The notes under the pieces were generated by a model. It saw nothing but the letters and a program-made list of their open reading frames with translations, made no database searches and was not told where the DNA came from. A stretch of DNA of 64,000 bases, from NCBI GenBank assembly GCA_024036415.1, contig JAMWET010003910.1:1-64000 (forward strand), written 5' to 3'. Of the stretch, positions 20,820-33,396 are shown one piece after another (the stretch's first letter is position 1; every line of letters starts with the position of its first letter). The stretch is from Prochilodus magdalenae (taxonomy: Eukaryota > Chordata > Actinopteri > Characiformes > Prochilodontidae). The translations under genes were made by a program, and so were the position numbers.

Positions 20820-21622
20820 GTAGGAGAACCATCACAGTGATCCACTCTGCTGTAAGAGGACCTGTTACAGTGATCCACTCTGCTGTAAGAGAACCATTAC
20901 AGTGATCCGCTCTGCTGTAAGAGAACCATTACAGTGATCCACTCTGCTGTAAGAGAACCATTACAGTGATCCGCTCTGCTGTAAGAGGACGTGTTCTGGG
21001 ATCCACTCTGCTGTAAGAGGACGTGTTCTGGGATCCACTCTGCTGTAAGAGGACCATTACAGTGATCCACTCTGCTGTAAGAGGTCCATCACAGTGATCC
21101 ACTCTGCTGTAAGAGGACCATTACAGTGATCCACTCTGCTGTAAGAGGTCCATCACAGTGATCCACTCTGCTGTAAGAGGACCATTACAGTGATCCACTC
21201 TGCTGTAAGAGGTCCATCACAGTGATCCACTCTGCTGTAAGAGGACCATTACAGTGATCCACTCTGCTGTAAGAGGACCTGTTACAGTGATCCACTCTGA
21301 TGTAAGAGGACCTGTTACAGTGATCCACTCTGCTGTAAGAGGACGTTAGTGATCCGCTCTGCTGTAAGAGGACCAGTTCTGTGATCCACTCTGCTGTAAG
21401 AGGACCTGTTACAGTGATCCACTCTGCTGTAAGAGGACCTGTTACAGTGATCCACTCTGATGTAAGAGGACCTGTTACAGTGATCCACTCTGCTGTAAGA
21501 GGACGTTAGTGATCCGCTCTGCTGTAAGAGGACCAGTTCTGTGATCCACTCTGCTGTAAGAGGACGTTACAGTGATCCACTCTGCTGTAAGAGGACCAGT
21601 TCTGTGATCCACTCTGCTGTAA
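20820..21622. repeat. 32-bp minisatellite, array A (LINE-derived)
   Basis: About 25 copies of ACAGTGATCCACTCTGCTGT followed by AAGAGGACCATT, with shorter 28-30-bp variants (GTTAGTGATCC, GTTCTGTGATCC). On the minus strand a unit reads GATCACTGTAATGGTCCTCT.., encoding DHCNGPLTAE, the same peptide as the LINE-derived array at 45283-46213. The two consensus units match at 28 of 32 positions when one is reverse-complemented. Confidence 0.95.
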
Positions 21623-22200
21623 CAAATGCAAGACCACGCCTGGGTTCCATACTTCAGGTATTGCATTTGGTTTCCTAGAAGCAATACTTCAGTGTTTCTT
21701 CATTCAGTTTACTAAATACTTTGTTTAGTAGACGATTCTGTGACATCCTCTGAGAAATGTGACACAGCTTCCGAGTCTTTCTAGAGTCTAGATTATGGAA
21801 ATGTGTATACAGAAGTGGAATTTGTATAGCTCTGTCGGACGATCTAAATTAAAAGCTTTATAGGGTTATATATAAGCCGTCTACTGCGGGGTATCCGGAG
21901 CGATACGGCTTTAGCCTCTGGTGCAAAAACTAAAGAAGTCAACTTCGGATGGTAAACGTCCTGGACCACTTTGGCACTAAGGGGAAAACCGTCACTCAGT
22001 TTTTCACCAGCCCAATTTTCCTTAAGTGCCGCTGTCTCATGGTTATAGTGTAATAGAGCTTCTGCCGTCTAAAGCCCAGAAAGTCAAGGGGGGACAAAGG
22101 ACAATCAAGGCCAGTTGTGAAATACTGAATGGCGATGCAGGGGTTTGTCCTAATGGCCTTTAGCGTTCCGTCACCCCCACAACCCCAACACGATGGCAAG
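21623..22200. other. Intergenic, unremarkable
   Basis: No element recognised. Confidence 0.5.
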
Positions 22201-22950
22201 ACGGATTGGCCACATGGAAGCAAAATCTGCCGATCAGCGCTTTGGCCTGGTCCCGCCGCGGCCAGACAGTGACTAATCGGCCCAATTAAAAGTCACTTTT
22301 GAGAAGCGCGTAGAGGAAAGCTCGTCTCAACTCATTAGCCACTCGAAACCGCCCGCTTCTCGTTAGCGCGCCGCCCCTCCCCCCACCACCAAAACGATGC
22401 TATCTTGGTCCTGTCTGCGGTGTTATTTTGTTCCCACTGCCAGTAAGACTGCGGCCCGCCGTTCCAGAAATAGCGGCGCGCTTTGTGCCACTAGTGATTA
22501 ATTCCTGTCTTTTGTATGCCGAAGAGGCTTCGGATTACCATCATCAGCTCCTGATTGCCGGTGCTGATACCTCCCCAATAAAAAATTGCTGTTTATTCAT
22601 GAACCTCTCCAATTACGCTGCAGGAGTAGATCAGGATGATAAAAATCCCAGAGACCTCGCATGACTCGCCCAGTCAAAAAGCTTTGATCTGTGCATGTCG
22701 GTCTCTCGCCGTCTCCTGCGGAACCCAGGTCCCTCCTTATTACCGCCGTGAGTGATTGTTCAAAGGCCAGGAGAGGGATACAGGGAGACGAGATTAAAAC
22801 AAATACAAGGGTTTCACTTCAAAGAGACCGAGAGCCTGTATCTGATTTCATGCCCGTGTCAAGTGGCCCGAGCTGGAAGAGGCCTGCGCTCCTGGAGCCT
22901 TGCGAATGCACCGAGAATCTGAACATCAGAAACGAATCGGGTAAGTAGTG
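22200..22950. promoter_or_regulatory. Candidate conserved non-coding block 1
   Basis: Repeat-free, higher complexity than the surroundings, with homeodomain-type words (CCCAATTAAAAG, GTGATTAATTCC, CCAATTACGC) and no sensible ORF. It has the look of vertebrate conserved non-coding DNA, but conservation cannot be tested here. Confidence 0.35.
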
Positions 22951-23690
22951 ACGTTAAAATTGGCTCTTGGGTGGAGGAGGCCAGGCTAGCTGCATCCAGT
23001 GCCTGGAGTTGATGGATCAGAACTTACTTCTGGAGTTTGCTGCTTAAGAACTCCTAGACCTATAAGGCTGCTGTGATAGAAGCTAGCTAGCTGTTAGCAT
23101 CATGCAAAAGGACATTCCCTAGAAACCTTTGTCTTGAATTGTAACTGTTTCTGATACGGTTTTGGGACACTCAGGCCATCGGTGTTGGCTGGTATATGGA
23201 CAAACTCAGCACATTCATGTTCTCTGATTACAGCATGCCGACTTGACATGGTATAAACAAGCCTATGGTGATGTAGCCGTGAAGCTGTTTCGCCAAGGCT
23301 AACCTAGTGCCTTTTAAGGCTAGGGTCCTCCACATTGTCCAGGGACAGTCCCTGTTTTTGTCGGCCTGTCCTTGGCTGGAGCTGTCTCCTGAAATGTCTT
23401 CAAGTTTTTATTTTTAACTGAATTAAATTCTCACTGGAATGTCCTAAGAAAAAGACCCACCAAAAAACAGGAATACAAATGTCTCGTAGTGTTTGTTTTG
23501 TCCAGCAGATGGAGCTGCTGCTGTCTGGTGACCACTTCCACTCCTGGTGTTTTAGAGAACGCCAAGCTCCAACAGAAACTAGCATGTGTCCAGTGAGTCC
23601 ACAGCATTACCAGACATATAGTCTAATGGAGCGTCTACAAGTGGTGCATCATTATGCCATCCGTATATGACATACGGTGTGTTGATAGGA
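22951..23690. other. Intergenic, unremarkable
   Basis: No element recognised. Confidence 0.5.
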
Positions 23691-23691
23691 C

Positions 23692-24010
23692 TGTCTCTCC
23701 GGAACTGGAGTCCAGGGGTCTGTTTCGGGTCTGGCTTTTGGGCTACAGTGTATGTTGATAGCCAAGTCTCTCCAGAACTGGAGTCCAGGGGGTCTGTTTC
23801 GGGTCTGGCTTTTGGGCTACAGTGTATGTTGATAGCCGAGTCTCTCCAGAACTGGAGTCCACAGGTGCGTTTCGGGTCTGGCTTTTGGGCTATGGTGTAT
23901 GTTGATTCCAGTGTCTCTCCAGAACTGGAGTCCAGGGGTGTGTTTCGGGTCTGGCTTTTGGGCTACGGTGTGTGTTGATAGCAGTGTCTCTTCGGAACTG
24001 GAGTCCAGGA
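23692..24010. repeat. ~73-bp tandem repeat, about 4.5 copies
   Basis: Units start GTCTCTCCAGAACTGGAGTC and contain TTTCGGGTCTGGCTTTTGGG. Starts fall at about 23692, 23766, 23840, 23913 and 23985. The unit is not multiple-of-three, so the overlapping ORF is a coincidence of stop-free sequence. Confidence 0.92.
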
Positions 24011-24590
24011 TCCTCTTAGTGGAGTCATGGGTCTTTGTTCTGTGAAGTCCTGGTGTTAATCACAGTGGCCTGTCTTGGAGTTGTAGTAGGTGTTGTTGAG
24101 AAGAGCCATCATCAAAAGGCCCACTAGGACCAGAACCAGACACACTTTCCTCTATGAGTCTGTGAGGTCATAGGAGTTATGGAAGGTGGTCTGTGTGTGG
24201 TTTGCTCATCAGGAGTTTTAGGGTTTGCTAGAAACCACTAGGGGGCACACTTCATACACCTCTCCAAACAGATTCCAGACGGAATGGTTGGAGCTGGGTG
24301 GCCAGGGCCTGCAGTCACGTCTTCTAGCCAAAAGAGGGCACAGTCGAGCCTTATCCTCCACCGCAGCGCGAGAAAGTGATCTAAAACATCTTATGGATTC
24401 ATGCTTGGTGGTGCGGAAGACTTTATTTCCCTTCAGCTAGTGCCTTAGGTGTAGCTGACATTAAGAGGCTTTTATTTTGACAGCACTGTTTTAAATATAT
24501 AAATATTTAATGCTCCGAGATCCTCTCTCTAGTTGTTATTGTACACTCCTGCACTTTTAGGTTGGGATACTGCAGTGCAGCTGTGATAAT
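24011..24590. other. Intergenic, unremarkable
   Basis: No element recognised. Confidence 0.5.
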
Positions 24591-24594
24591 GGCT

Positions 24595-25070
24595 GGAGAC
24601 TATATGTGTGTGGTTGGGTGCGGTGCGGTGGGGAGCGGAGGGGAGCGCTAAGAACTCCTGATTTTAATGAAAAGAACACATTCGTATCCGCAATGCAGGA
24701 ATTGAACTTCATTAATGCCGTCCATGCTAATTGAGTTTTAACCGGCTAAATTAGGTTGCCCCCAAGCCCCCCCGCCCACCCAACAAAGTGAAGTGCTTGG
24801 AGAGTAGCTTGCATCTGCATTTGAAGTATGAGCCTGGGTTCCTCTGCCCAGGGCCTAATCCGGTATGACATTACCATTTGAATCATGGATTATTGCCGTT
24901 AGGATCGGCAGCGGGAGCGGGGAAGAACCGAGCCAGCTGGAAAGACAGACAAAGCCACTGTCGCAGGGTTCAAACACAAAAGACAGAATGGCAGAATGAA
25001 CAACCGTCAGGAAAACGAACAACGGGGGGGCTTATCGCGGAAGAACACATTGAACGTGGTGACCTTTGAC
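24595..25070. promoter_or_regulatory. Candidate conserved non-coding block 2
   Basis: Repeat-free with words such as GAACTTCATTAATGCCG, GCTAATTGAG and GGATTATTGCCG (homeodomain-like sites). No coding frame. Inference only. Confidence 0.35.
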
Positions 25071-25177
25071 CCCCACCCTCATATATATTCCAAGTACAGT
25101 CTAAGACTGTTGCCCTTTTGCAAGATGTAGTAATCTGGGGTGGGCGTATTAAAATATGGGCCGCGATAGTAATTTGT

Positions 25178-26440
25178 CAACCGCAGGGCCACCAGCCACG
25201 TGTCTGTCTACCGCACGTCCACCGGCCACGTGTCTGTCTACCGCACGTCCACCGGCCACGTGTCTGTCTACCGCACGTCCACCGACCATGTGTCTGTCTA
25301 CCGCAGGTCCACCGCCCACGTGTCCGTCTACCGCAGGTCCACCGCCCACATGTCTGTCTACCGCACGTCCACCGGCCACGTGTCTGTCTACCGCACGTCC
25401 ACCAACCACGTGTCCGTCTACCGCAGGTCCACCGCCCACGTGTCCGTCTACCGCAGGTCCACCGCCCACGTGTCCGTCTACCGCAGGTCCACCGCCCACG
25501 TGTCCGTCTACCGCAGGTCCACCGCCCACATGTCCGTCTACCTCAGGTCCACCGACCACGTGTCTGTCTACCATAGGTCCATCTACCGCATATCTGTATC
25601 GCAGTTCCATTGACCACGTGTCTGTCTACCACGGGTCCATCTACCGCATGTCTGTATACCGCAGGTCCACTGACCGCAGGTCTATCTACCACATGTCCGT
25701 CTAACACATTTCCCTCTGCTGCAGGTCTGTCTACCGCAGGTCCACTGACCACGTGTCCGTCTACCGCACGTCCACCGGCCACATGTCTGTCTACCGCACG
25801 TCCACCGGCCACGTGTCTGTCTACCGCACGTCCACCAACCACGTGTCCGTCTACCGCAGGTCCACCGCCCACGTGTCCGTCTACCGCAGGTCCACTGACC
25901 ACGTGTCCGTCTACCGCAGGTCCACCGACCACGTGTCCGTCTACCGCAGGTCCACCGCCCACATGTCCGTCTACCGCAGGTCCACCGGCCACGTGTCCGT
26001 CTACCGCAGGTCCACCGACCACGTGTCCGTCTACCGCAGGTCCATCGCCCACGTGTCCGTCTACCGCAGGTCCACCGCCCACGTGTCCGTCTTCCGCAGG
26101 TCCACCGCCCACGTGTCTGTCTACCGCAGGTCCACCGCCCACGTGTCTGTCTACCGCAGGTCCACCGCCCACGTGTCTGTCTACCGCAGGTCCACCGCCC
26201 ACGTGTCCGTCTACCGCAGGTCCACTGAACACGTATCCGTCTACCGCAGGTCCACCGACCACGTGTCCGTCTACCATAGGTCCATCTGTCTACCTCAGGT
26301 CCACCGACCACGTGTCCGTCTACCATAGGTCCATCTACCGCATATCTGTACCGCAGTTCCATTGACCACGTGTCTGTCTACCACGGGTCCTCCGACCACA
26401 TGTCTGTATACCTCAGGTCCCTCTGCTGCAGGTCTGTCTA
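25178..26440. repeat. 30-bp minisatellite with CACGTG in most units
   Basis: About 40 copies of CACGTGTCCGTCTACCGCAG followed by GTCCACCGCC, with C/T and G/C variants. A break of irregular units at 25570-25740 (and its repeat at 26275-26440) suggests the array itself was partly duplicated. The 30-bp period keeps several frames open on both strands, giving long artefactual ORFs. Most units carry the palindromic E-box CACGTG. Confidence 0.97.
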
Positions 26441-26539
26441 CCACTCATATATTTACGATCATAAACGCTTTTAAGAAGAAGTTATTTGTTTGTCAACACT
26501 GCAGAAAAAATATTTTATAGAAACTGATCTTAAAGCTTC

Positions 26540-27060
26540 GACGACTGAGGTGACCAGTGTGTCCACTCTTCACCTTCATTCCAGCTTCCGTTCCTCTCAG
26601 GAGACTCCCTTTCAGCTCCTCAGAGAGACACACCTCCACAGTTCAGTCTGAGAAGCTGGTTCAGCATCTCCTGCTTCCTCTCACCCTCCAGATAACCCCA
26701 AACACACTCAGTGGTGTTGAGGTTCTGGACTCTGGGGCGGTCAGTCCCGTTGCTCTGGGAACAGCAGCAGCTTCTTTGTTGGATGTGTGGTGGGTCTCCT
26801 TTTCTCAGTGAGGAGCTTCTTGAACAGCTACACCTCCTTTCAGAGCTCCGTAGTGTTGAGGAGTCTCTCACAGTGGAAGGAGGATGGACAGGAACACCTG
26901 TGGAGGTTCTCAGATCGGAAGCAAGAGTGGAGCTTGATGTTCCAGAGATGGAAGTGCTGTTTATTTGAGGGGACAGTGTTGGTGAGTCTACCAGGACCAG
27001 GGTGTAACCTCTTAACGGCGAGGTTGCATAGGTGGCCGACCATCAGGTGGTCTTAGTCTC
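26540..27060 (-). mobile_element. Tc1/mariner-like remnant (transposase C-terminal region)
   Basis: The minus strand reads RVQNLNTTECVWGYLEGERK, a decayed version of the family motif SPDLNPIEHVWxxLE that carries the catalytic Glu. Further blocks are in other frames. No ends were recognised. It is inactive. Confidence 0.65.
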
Positions 27061-28010
27061 TGTGCTGACTGGGTTGGTCTTCCTCATGTCACCTCTTCTT
27101 TGATGTTGAGGATTCACCCTTTACCTTTTCTTGTGATTTTGTGCAGTAATAAGTTCCATCCTCCGTGTGTGCAAATTTGGGTTCTCAAATACAAACCGGT
27201 TCTAGCGGTTCTACCTCACATGCTCACATTCATGTTCCAGTTTCCAGTTCCACCATAAATGCAGTTGCGGTTATACCTATTAAAAATGCGCTAAAGTCGA
27301 ACATTTAAACAAGGGTTCTTCTTCTTTCTGTCTGTAGTCGGTGTTATAGCGCCCCCTAGTTGAATCTGCTGCTTCAGTGTAACAGTGAGAGTCTCTCTAC
27401 AGCCAGTGTGGGGTGTGTCTGTTCTGGGCTGCTGGAGAAACATGGTGGTGGTAGTGTCTGCTGGAGGACGAGCTGCTCCTCTGTAGATATGAAGCTCGTT
27501 CTAGATAACCAGAACACACAGCGATCTGTACCTACAGGTAATTATACACTAATGAGGACCCGGGTATGTATAGTACACTCCATTCCTGATTATAGACCCC
27601 CTGTAAATCTCATACTGCTCCCGTAATGCTTTCAGTGGAGATGAAATGAATGAGGGTGGCCTCTGAGCGCTCCAGCTGGGTGTTTCTGTAGGACACGGCC
27701 GTGAGTTCCGCTGTGAAAGGTATTTTCTGAAATTGAGCAGTAAATCTGTGTCATATGCTCCTCAGTGATGGGATGAGTTTTCCAGGGGGATGAATTTGGA
27801 CAAATAAGGAAAGCAGAAATGATTTTTACTGTGTTCCTCCAGGTTTAGAAAGCTAGGTAAAACACTCTTTCATGTCTGTCTCATCTTAGCACTTGTACTG
27901 TTAAGAGATTGACGAGTCCTAGTTTTTAATTGGATTCACATTTCAAATTATTATTCATGGAATTCCAGCAGCTTCCCAGTTTTCTCTTCCTTTCTGAGCA
28001 GACTGAAACA
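27061..28010. other. Intergenic, mostly unique
   Basis: No gene recognised. A half-copy of the TTCCACCTTAAATGG palindrome may be present at about 27247 (TTCCACCATAAATG). Confidence 0.45.
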
Positions 28011-28011
28011 C

Positions 28012-28626
28012 TGATATGATCAATATTTATTGAGCTACACATACAGAAGTCTGTCTCTCAGTATGGCGTCGGGCCGCCGTGTTCGCCAACCCAACACGCC
28101 AGACGTCTCGGTATGGAGCTGTAGAGGTTCCTAATGAAGTCCTGTGATAATCCATCCCTTGCAGCTTGAACATCCTCACACAGTTCCTGCAGATGGTGCG
28201 GTAGAGGTGGAGGTGAAGGGACACCAGGTCGCTGGGCGTCTCCACCAAGACTAAAGCGGGACTCGTCACTGAAGATGACCCAATGCCATTCTGAGTCACT
28301 CCATGACAGTCTGGTACGACACCACTGCAGTCTTTGGTGACGGTGACGTGGTGTTAAGGACAGTCGTGGTAACGGTCTGTGTGCATGTAGTCCTGCGTGG
28401 TGCAGCCGTCTGCCGATGGTGCTGCACTAACAGGAGGACTCATGGAGGACACCACTGCTCGCTGGAGGTCTGTAACGGTGGCTGTTGGGTCCGTCAGGTA
28501 CAGAGATAAGACCCTCCTTGCGTGACACTAGCATGTCTCACCATGTCAAACCTACCCACCAAGTTTCACTCCTGTGCAGTGATTCCTTCTGGGTGCAGCT
28601 GTTTGTGCAGCTGTTCTTGTGATGGT
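28012..28626 (-). mobile_element. Family A Tc1-derived element, copy 2
   Basis: Same organisation as 4987-5767, with an additional deletion of about 75 bp between the DExR-type region and the C-terminal part. The right end (TTCTGGGTGCAGCTG) is present, and the left terminal inverted repeat is lost. Confidence 0.85.
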
Positions 28627-29039
28627 GAGTGTTCCCATTGGCCTCTATAGTAAGTGTATGGGTGTTAGTAGATGGACCTTGTGGTACAGATGCAGCAGTT
28701 TTGGGATCAGGATTGAAAGTGTTTCTTTGAGAACGAGAGCTGCAAATCCTCAGACGTGCTCTTGTCTGGGCGCTGATGCGGCTTCTAACACCGCTCTGAC
28801 ACGCAGCACCCCGCTTCTCTTTCACTGCTCTACTGTACAAGTGATCCGCTCCCTGCTGCACATGTGTCAGGAATTCAAACAGCTTCCAAAGCTGTCTAAT
28901 AGATACTCCGATAATCCTCTTTTAGGCGCCAGACACCTGCACGTGCCTGTTAATGCGGAAGGAAACGAGGAGAGGTTTGTGATATTAAGAGCGGAGTCTG
29001 GGTGGACTGATTCCTCCTGCTGAAATAGGGTGCCTTAAC

Positions 29040-29395
29040 ACCCTGACAAACTGCTGTGGGTGACCATTCAGGTCCGTGTAGCGTTCTTTAGCTTCCATGG
29101 GAGCAGAAGATCCACCAGAGTGCCCATGGCCCTGGGCACAGCACCTCATGAGGGCCCATCAGGTTGCTAACTGGACTCTCAAGGAGTGGCTACATGTGGC
29201 GTGGTCTGATGAGTCACGGTACCAATTGTCTCAGGCTGATGGTAGGACCCATGAAGCCATGGACCCCAGTTATCTACAAGGCGCTGTGCAGAGTGATGGT
29301 GGTTCCATACTGGTGCCCAATAGGCCTCACAAGATGACACCGCACAACTTGGGGTGGGCGGTATAAGTCATATAAGACATGACTGTTTTCCCAAA
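29040..29395 (+). mobile_element. Tc1/mariner-like family B remnant
   Basis: The plus strand encodes NWTLKEWLHVAWSDESRYQL and EAMDPSYLQGAVQSDGGSIL, clear Tc1 transposase sequence around the first catalytic Asp (WSDESR). The N-terminal DNA-binding part and the Glu region are missing or decayed. Confidence 0.8.
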
Positions 29396-29401
29396 AGGAG
29401 A

Positions 29402-29500
29402 TCATGGCTGTTGGGTAAGTCAGGTACAGAGATAAGGCCGGTCCTTGCTGACCTCACGTGTGCGGTCGAGTGTGAAACTTAACTCAAGGTGTGCAGCTAC
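29402..29500 (-). mobile_element. Family A terminal fragment abutting family B remnant
   Basis: GGCTGTTGGGTAAGTCAGGT and ACAGAGATAAGGC match the family A right end. It directly follows the family B remnant, as at 53113 where the two families also abut. Confidence 0.65.
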
Positions 29501-29639
29501 TCCTTGGACAATGAGTGGACTATCTGTGGTACATCAGGACTATCTGTGGTCTATCAGGATATGTATTGTTTAGACTCTCATCAGATGGATCGTCAGTTGG
29601 ATGTCTGATCTCCAACAGCATCCGTTTAGCCAGGTGCCT

Positions 29640-30140
29640 CTGTACACTGTTGGGCTGATATTCCGGGACCTTCCCTGGACCTCAGCCGTGTCTCCCCGAT
29701 GTGCGCTGCACCTGAACGTCCTTGACTGGCTCCGTATCCTTCAGAAATAAAAAGGGAACAGGAGAAAAGTTTCGGCTGCGAGAAGAAAAGCCCTGGGCTA
29801 CAATTTCACAGCCGGGGTGTCAGGAGCGAGCCTCCTTTTGACAACTTTCCATTTTCACTGTCACTTTAATCATATTTCATACCTCGTTTTAAACGAATCA
29901 TTAACATGCAGGGGACACATGATTTGTGTAGCTTTGATTACTTTTGCGCCTCCGTCGGTGCAGCCGTGGGCTAATTTCCGAATTTATAGCGTGGACCTTA
30001 TTGCGGAGGTCTGCGGGCCGTCCTTGACCCAGGAATGTTCTGGAGCTTTTCTTTCAGGCGGAATGTCGGGGGAGCGGCCACAGGACCACGCTCAGCAGTT
30101 AAACAGCACAGCCGGCACTCTCGGCCAGCGGTGGAGGCTA
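29640..30140. promoter_or_regulatory. Candidate conserved non-coding block 3
   Basis: Repeat-free, balanced composition, with CACTTTAATCATATTTC, AACGAATCATTAACATG and GGGCTAATTTCCG. No plausible coding frame. Inference only. Confidence 0.35.
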
Positions 30141-30594
30141 ACAGAGCCTAGGTGATTTATTACTGCACCTTCCTCAAGTACATCATCACTGGGTTTCCAC
30201 TTCCCAGAGTTTGAAACTTCCATGGGCTGTTTGCATTGTGTCCGAATTCCAATAAATGGACCGACAGCCACATTTCTAAAATTTGGGGATAGGCGATACA
30301 ACCGACTTACTGTTCAGCACTACAGCTAGTAACGCCCAGGCTAATATCCCCATACCAGTAACCAGACGGATACTATACAGAATGGGATTTTCAACAGTGG
30401 CACATAGTAGATGTGAATCTGTGGGGAATTCTAACAGGAAGTCTGACATTAATTTGAAATAATAAATAATATTAAATAATATTAGTATTAAACTTTCAGA
30501 CATCAGAGTCACTTTGTGCTTGTGTTTTAATAAAGTACGTATCACTTTACAGTAAGGATACATCTATTAACGGGACTTAGGACAGTAGGCATTA

Positions 30595-31090
30595 CTGGAT
30601 AATCGAGTAATGTAGCAATTAATTATCAACTAACTAATGATTTAAGCAGTTAATCATTAACTAATTCATCATTAAAACAATTAATCATTAACTAACTTAT
30701 AATTTAAGCTACTAATCATTAACTAACTTATTATTAATGCTGTTTATCATAACTAACTAATCACTGAGGCGGTTAATCATTAACTAATTCATCATTAAAT
30801 CAATTAATTATTAACTTACTTATAATTTAAGCTACTAATCATTAACTAACTTATCCTTGAGGCTTTTAATGATTAACTAACTAATCACTGAGGCGGTTAA
30901 TCATTAACTAATTCATCATTAAATCAATTATTTATTAACTAACTTATAATTTAAGCTACTAATCATTAACTAACTTATCATTATGGCTGTTAATCATAAC
31001 TAACTAATCACTGAGGCAGTTAATCATTAACTAACTTATCAGTTAAGCAATTAATCATTAACTGACTAGTCATTGAGGCAGTTAATCATA
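30595..31090. repeat. AT-rich higher-order tandem repeat
   Basis: Built from short words TTAATCATTAACTAACTTAT and variants, arranged in a higher-order period of about 123 bp. The marker CACTGAGGCGGTTAATC recurs at 30762, 30886 and (as GGCAG) 31009. Confidence 0.9.
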
Positions 31091-31134
31091 TCAAAGCATA
31101 CTCAAATCTACAATTGGCTGCTTTTGTACAGTTC

Positions 31135-31195
31135 TCTTATTATTATTATTATTATTAATATTATTATTATTGTTATTATTATTATTTTACTATTC
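31135..31195. repeat. ATT microsatellite
   Basis: Interrupted (ATT)n. Confidence 0.9.
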
Positions 31196-31529
31196 TATTA
31201 TCATAAAGTACTCTATCTGTATAATCAGTCCTGAGACAACCACCTGGCCTGCTTTTATAGCAACATCATGTGGAACTGGTATTTTTGCTCTCTGGCTCCC
31301 CCGACAGTTCTGGAGTGCAATTCTCTTTTACGGGACTTCGTAAGGGCGAATCTCAGTCGGCTGTTGATGAACTGAAGAATACGGAACATGGCAAAGACAA
31401 CCTCAGAGCCATGTCGACGGAGGGAGTAGAGTGACATCACAGAAAATAGTTTTATTTATTGAGACATCAGAGATGAACATTAACATAACCAAACAGAATG
31501 ACAATATCCGGTAACACCAGCACCAGTAA

Positions 31530-31940
31530 CAGCTCGGATTTGGCAGGGCTCTGGATGTAGCCACATCAGTGTTCAGACACCCTCAAAGAACTGGTCAGCT
31601 GGTCCAGATGTGGTGGATGCCTTCCCTGGCACAGTTCCGAGGAGAATTCCCTGTAGGCTGGGATTGTATCCACTGCTGGTAGACCCGTATGACCGTACGC
31701 TTCCACACACCTGCAGATTCAGCTACCTCCTTCACACTATGGTCTTTGGCCACGCCCACATGCAGTCCCTCCTTTTAGCCAATCATTAACATCTGCTCTG
31801 GAGACATTTTCCACACATGGAACGAGACATTCCCTGCACTGTACCACCTCTTCCCAATCTATGGATCCCGTCACTCACACCCCGCAGGGATTTATAGTAG
31901 CCCCATCATCCTCATGCAGCGCCATCTGCAGGAGCCTGAA
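31530..31940 (-). mobile_element. Family C DNA transposon fragment, copy 1
   Basis: Reverse-complement match to 33397-33790. On its coding strand the family encodes a helix-turn-helix-like VKEVAESAGVWKRTVIRVYQ segment, as in the N-terminal DNA-binding domain of Tc1-type transposases. Stops and frameshifts show decay. It ends near CAGCGCCATCTGCAGGAGCC. Confidence 0.7.
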
Positions 31941-32640
31941 GGAGACTCATTTATTACAAGTTAGCAGTGAGAGGTTCTTCAGCATTCAAGGCTGAGACTG
32001 ATGAAGACTGACCACAGCTGCATCCCTTTATCTCTTTTAGCTCTTGCCAATGAGTAGCAGCCAGTCTGAGGTTCACTCTGTCTGGCCTCCTTCTCTGCCA
32101 CTCCTTTGTTGCGTCCTCTGGCAGCGTCCTCTTCCTTCTCTTCTCAGCCTCTTCCGTGATGTCCATACTGAGCTAGCCTCTTCTTATAGCTAGCTATAGA
32201 CTCACGGTTGTTGGTGTGTGGCGTAGCGCTGTACAGCGCCTCGTGCACGCTCCACCAGAGTTACTCAGCACTACAGCAGGCGTGAAGGTGATATCTATCT
32301 GGGTTCTGACACTAAGTCTTCCCCATCTGCTCAGATCGAGGCTACAGCCAGTGCTTCCGTGCATTATTTGCAGGAGTTTGAAGTGCTATTCCACTCCTGT
32401 CTATCACCTCCTCTCCACTAGTGTCAATCCAGCTGTCAGTCATATGTTAGGCTGATGAGACCTCTTATGGAGTGGAAGGTAGTGTGAGCAGGCTGAGTGG
32501 ATAGGCAGAAGGTGATGCATTAGCACAGCTGGTATTGAGCAGCGTCTGGGCTGGAGCTGTCGCTGAGTTTGGAAAGTTTGGGCAACTCCAGACTCAACAC
32601 AGGGATAAAACTGGTGCTCCGAATCAACACCATGTGGGAT
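31941..32640. other. Intergenic, unremarkable
   Basis: No element recognised. Confidence 0.45.
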
Positions 32641-32650
32641 TGCGGTGCTG

Positions 32651-33030
32651 TTGGGAAGGAAGATGAAGGTGACCAGGATCAATAACTGATGATAAATTTA
32701 GACTGATATGATCAATATTTATTGAGCTACACATACAGAAGTCTGTCTCTCAGTATGGCGTCGGGCCGCCGTGTTTGCTAACCCAACACGCCAGACGTCT
32801 CGGTATGGAGCTGTAGAGGTTCCTAATGGAGTCCTGTGATAATCCATCCCATGCAGCTTGTACATCCTCACACAGTTCCTGCAGATGGTGCGGTAGGGGT
32901 GGAGGTGGAGGGACACCAGGTCTTCTGGACGTGTGACAACAGACCGTTCATCTTGGTGCTGACCACGGTGCCTCCACACACGGGTTCGTTGGGCGTCTCC
33001 ACCAAGACTAAAGCGGGACCCATCACTGAA
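32651..33030 (-). mobile_element. Family A Tc1-derived element, copy 3 (truncated)
   Basis: Contains the C-terminal half of the element up to the AAAGCGGGACCCATCACTGA region, where the match stops. The left flank GTTGGGAAGGAAGATGAAGG is intact. Confidence 0.85.
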
Positions 33031-33396
33031 GTGGCTCTATCACTAGGGTCAAAATCAGTTTCTCCCACAAGCTAGCATGATGGCACATCGTCCGCTGAGA
33101 GGAGAAGACGAGTAAGATGTAGGAATCTCCACCAGCATGCAGGGTTCTACTGGTAAGGTCTCTGAGCTCATCGGATGTTCCTAGTCTCTTTATTAATACT
33201 AGATATTATGTACAGTGTGTTTCTCTGAGCCTCTATAAATGACTGTCCTAAAACACCACCACGTAGTTGTGTTGTCTCTAAAGTGAGTCAACTGCTTGGG
33301 CCACCGATGGTATATTAATATTTTTAATTTCATTTTTTTTCAAAAATGTTATTTATGTTTAATAAGCTCATCAGACACACAATGCTTCCCTTTGTG

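Noticed and set aside
25118..26365. ORFs of 137-251 codons (PPTCPSTAG, VDGHVGGGPA repeats)
   Set aside because: Same artefact over the 30-bp CACGTG array; open in several frames and on both strands.
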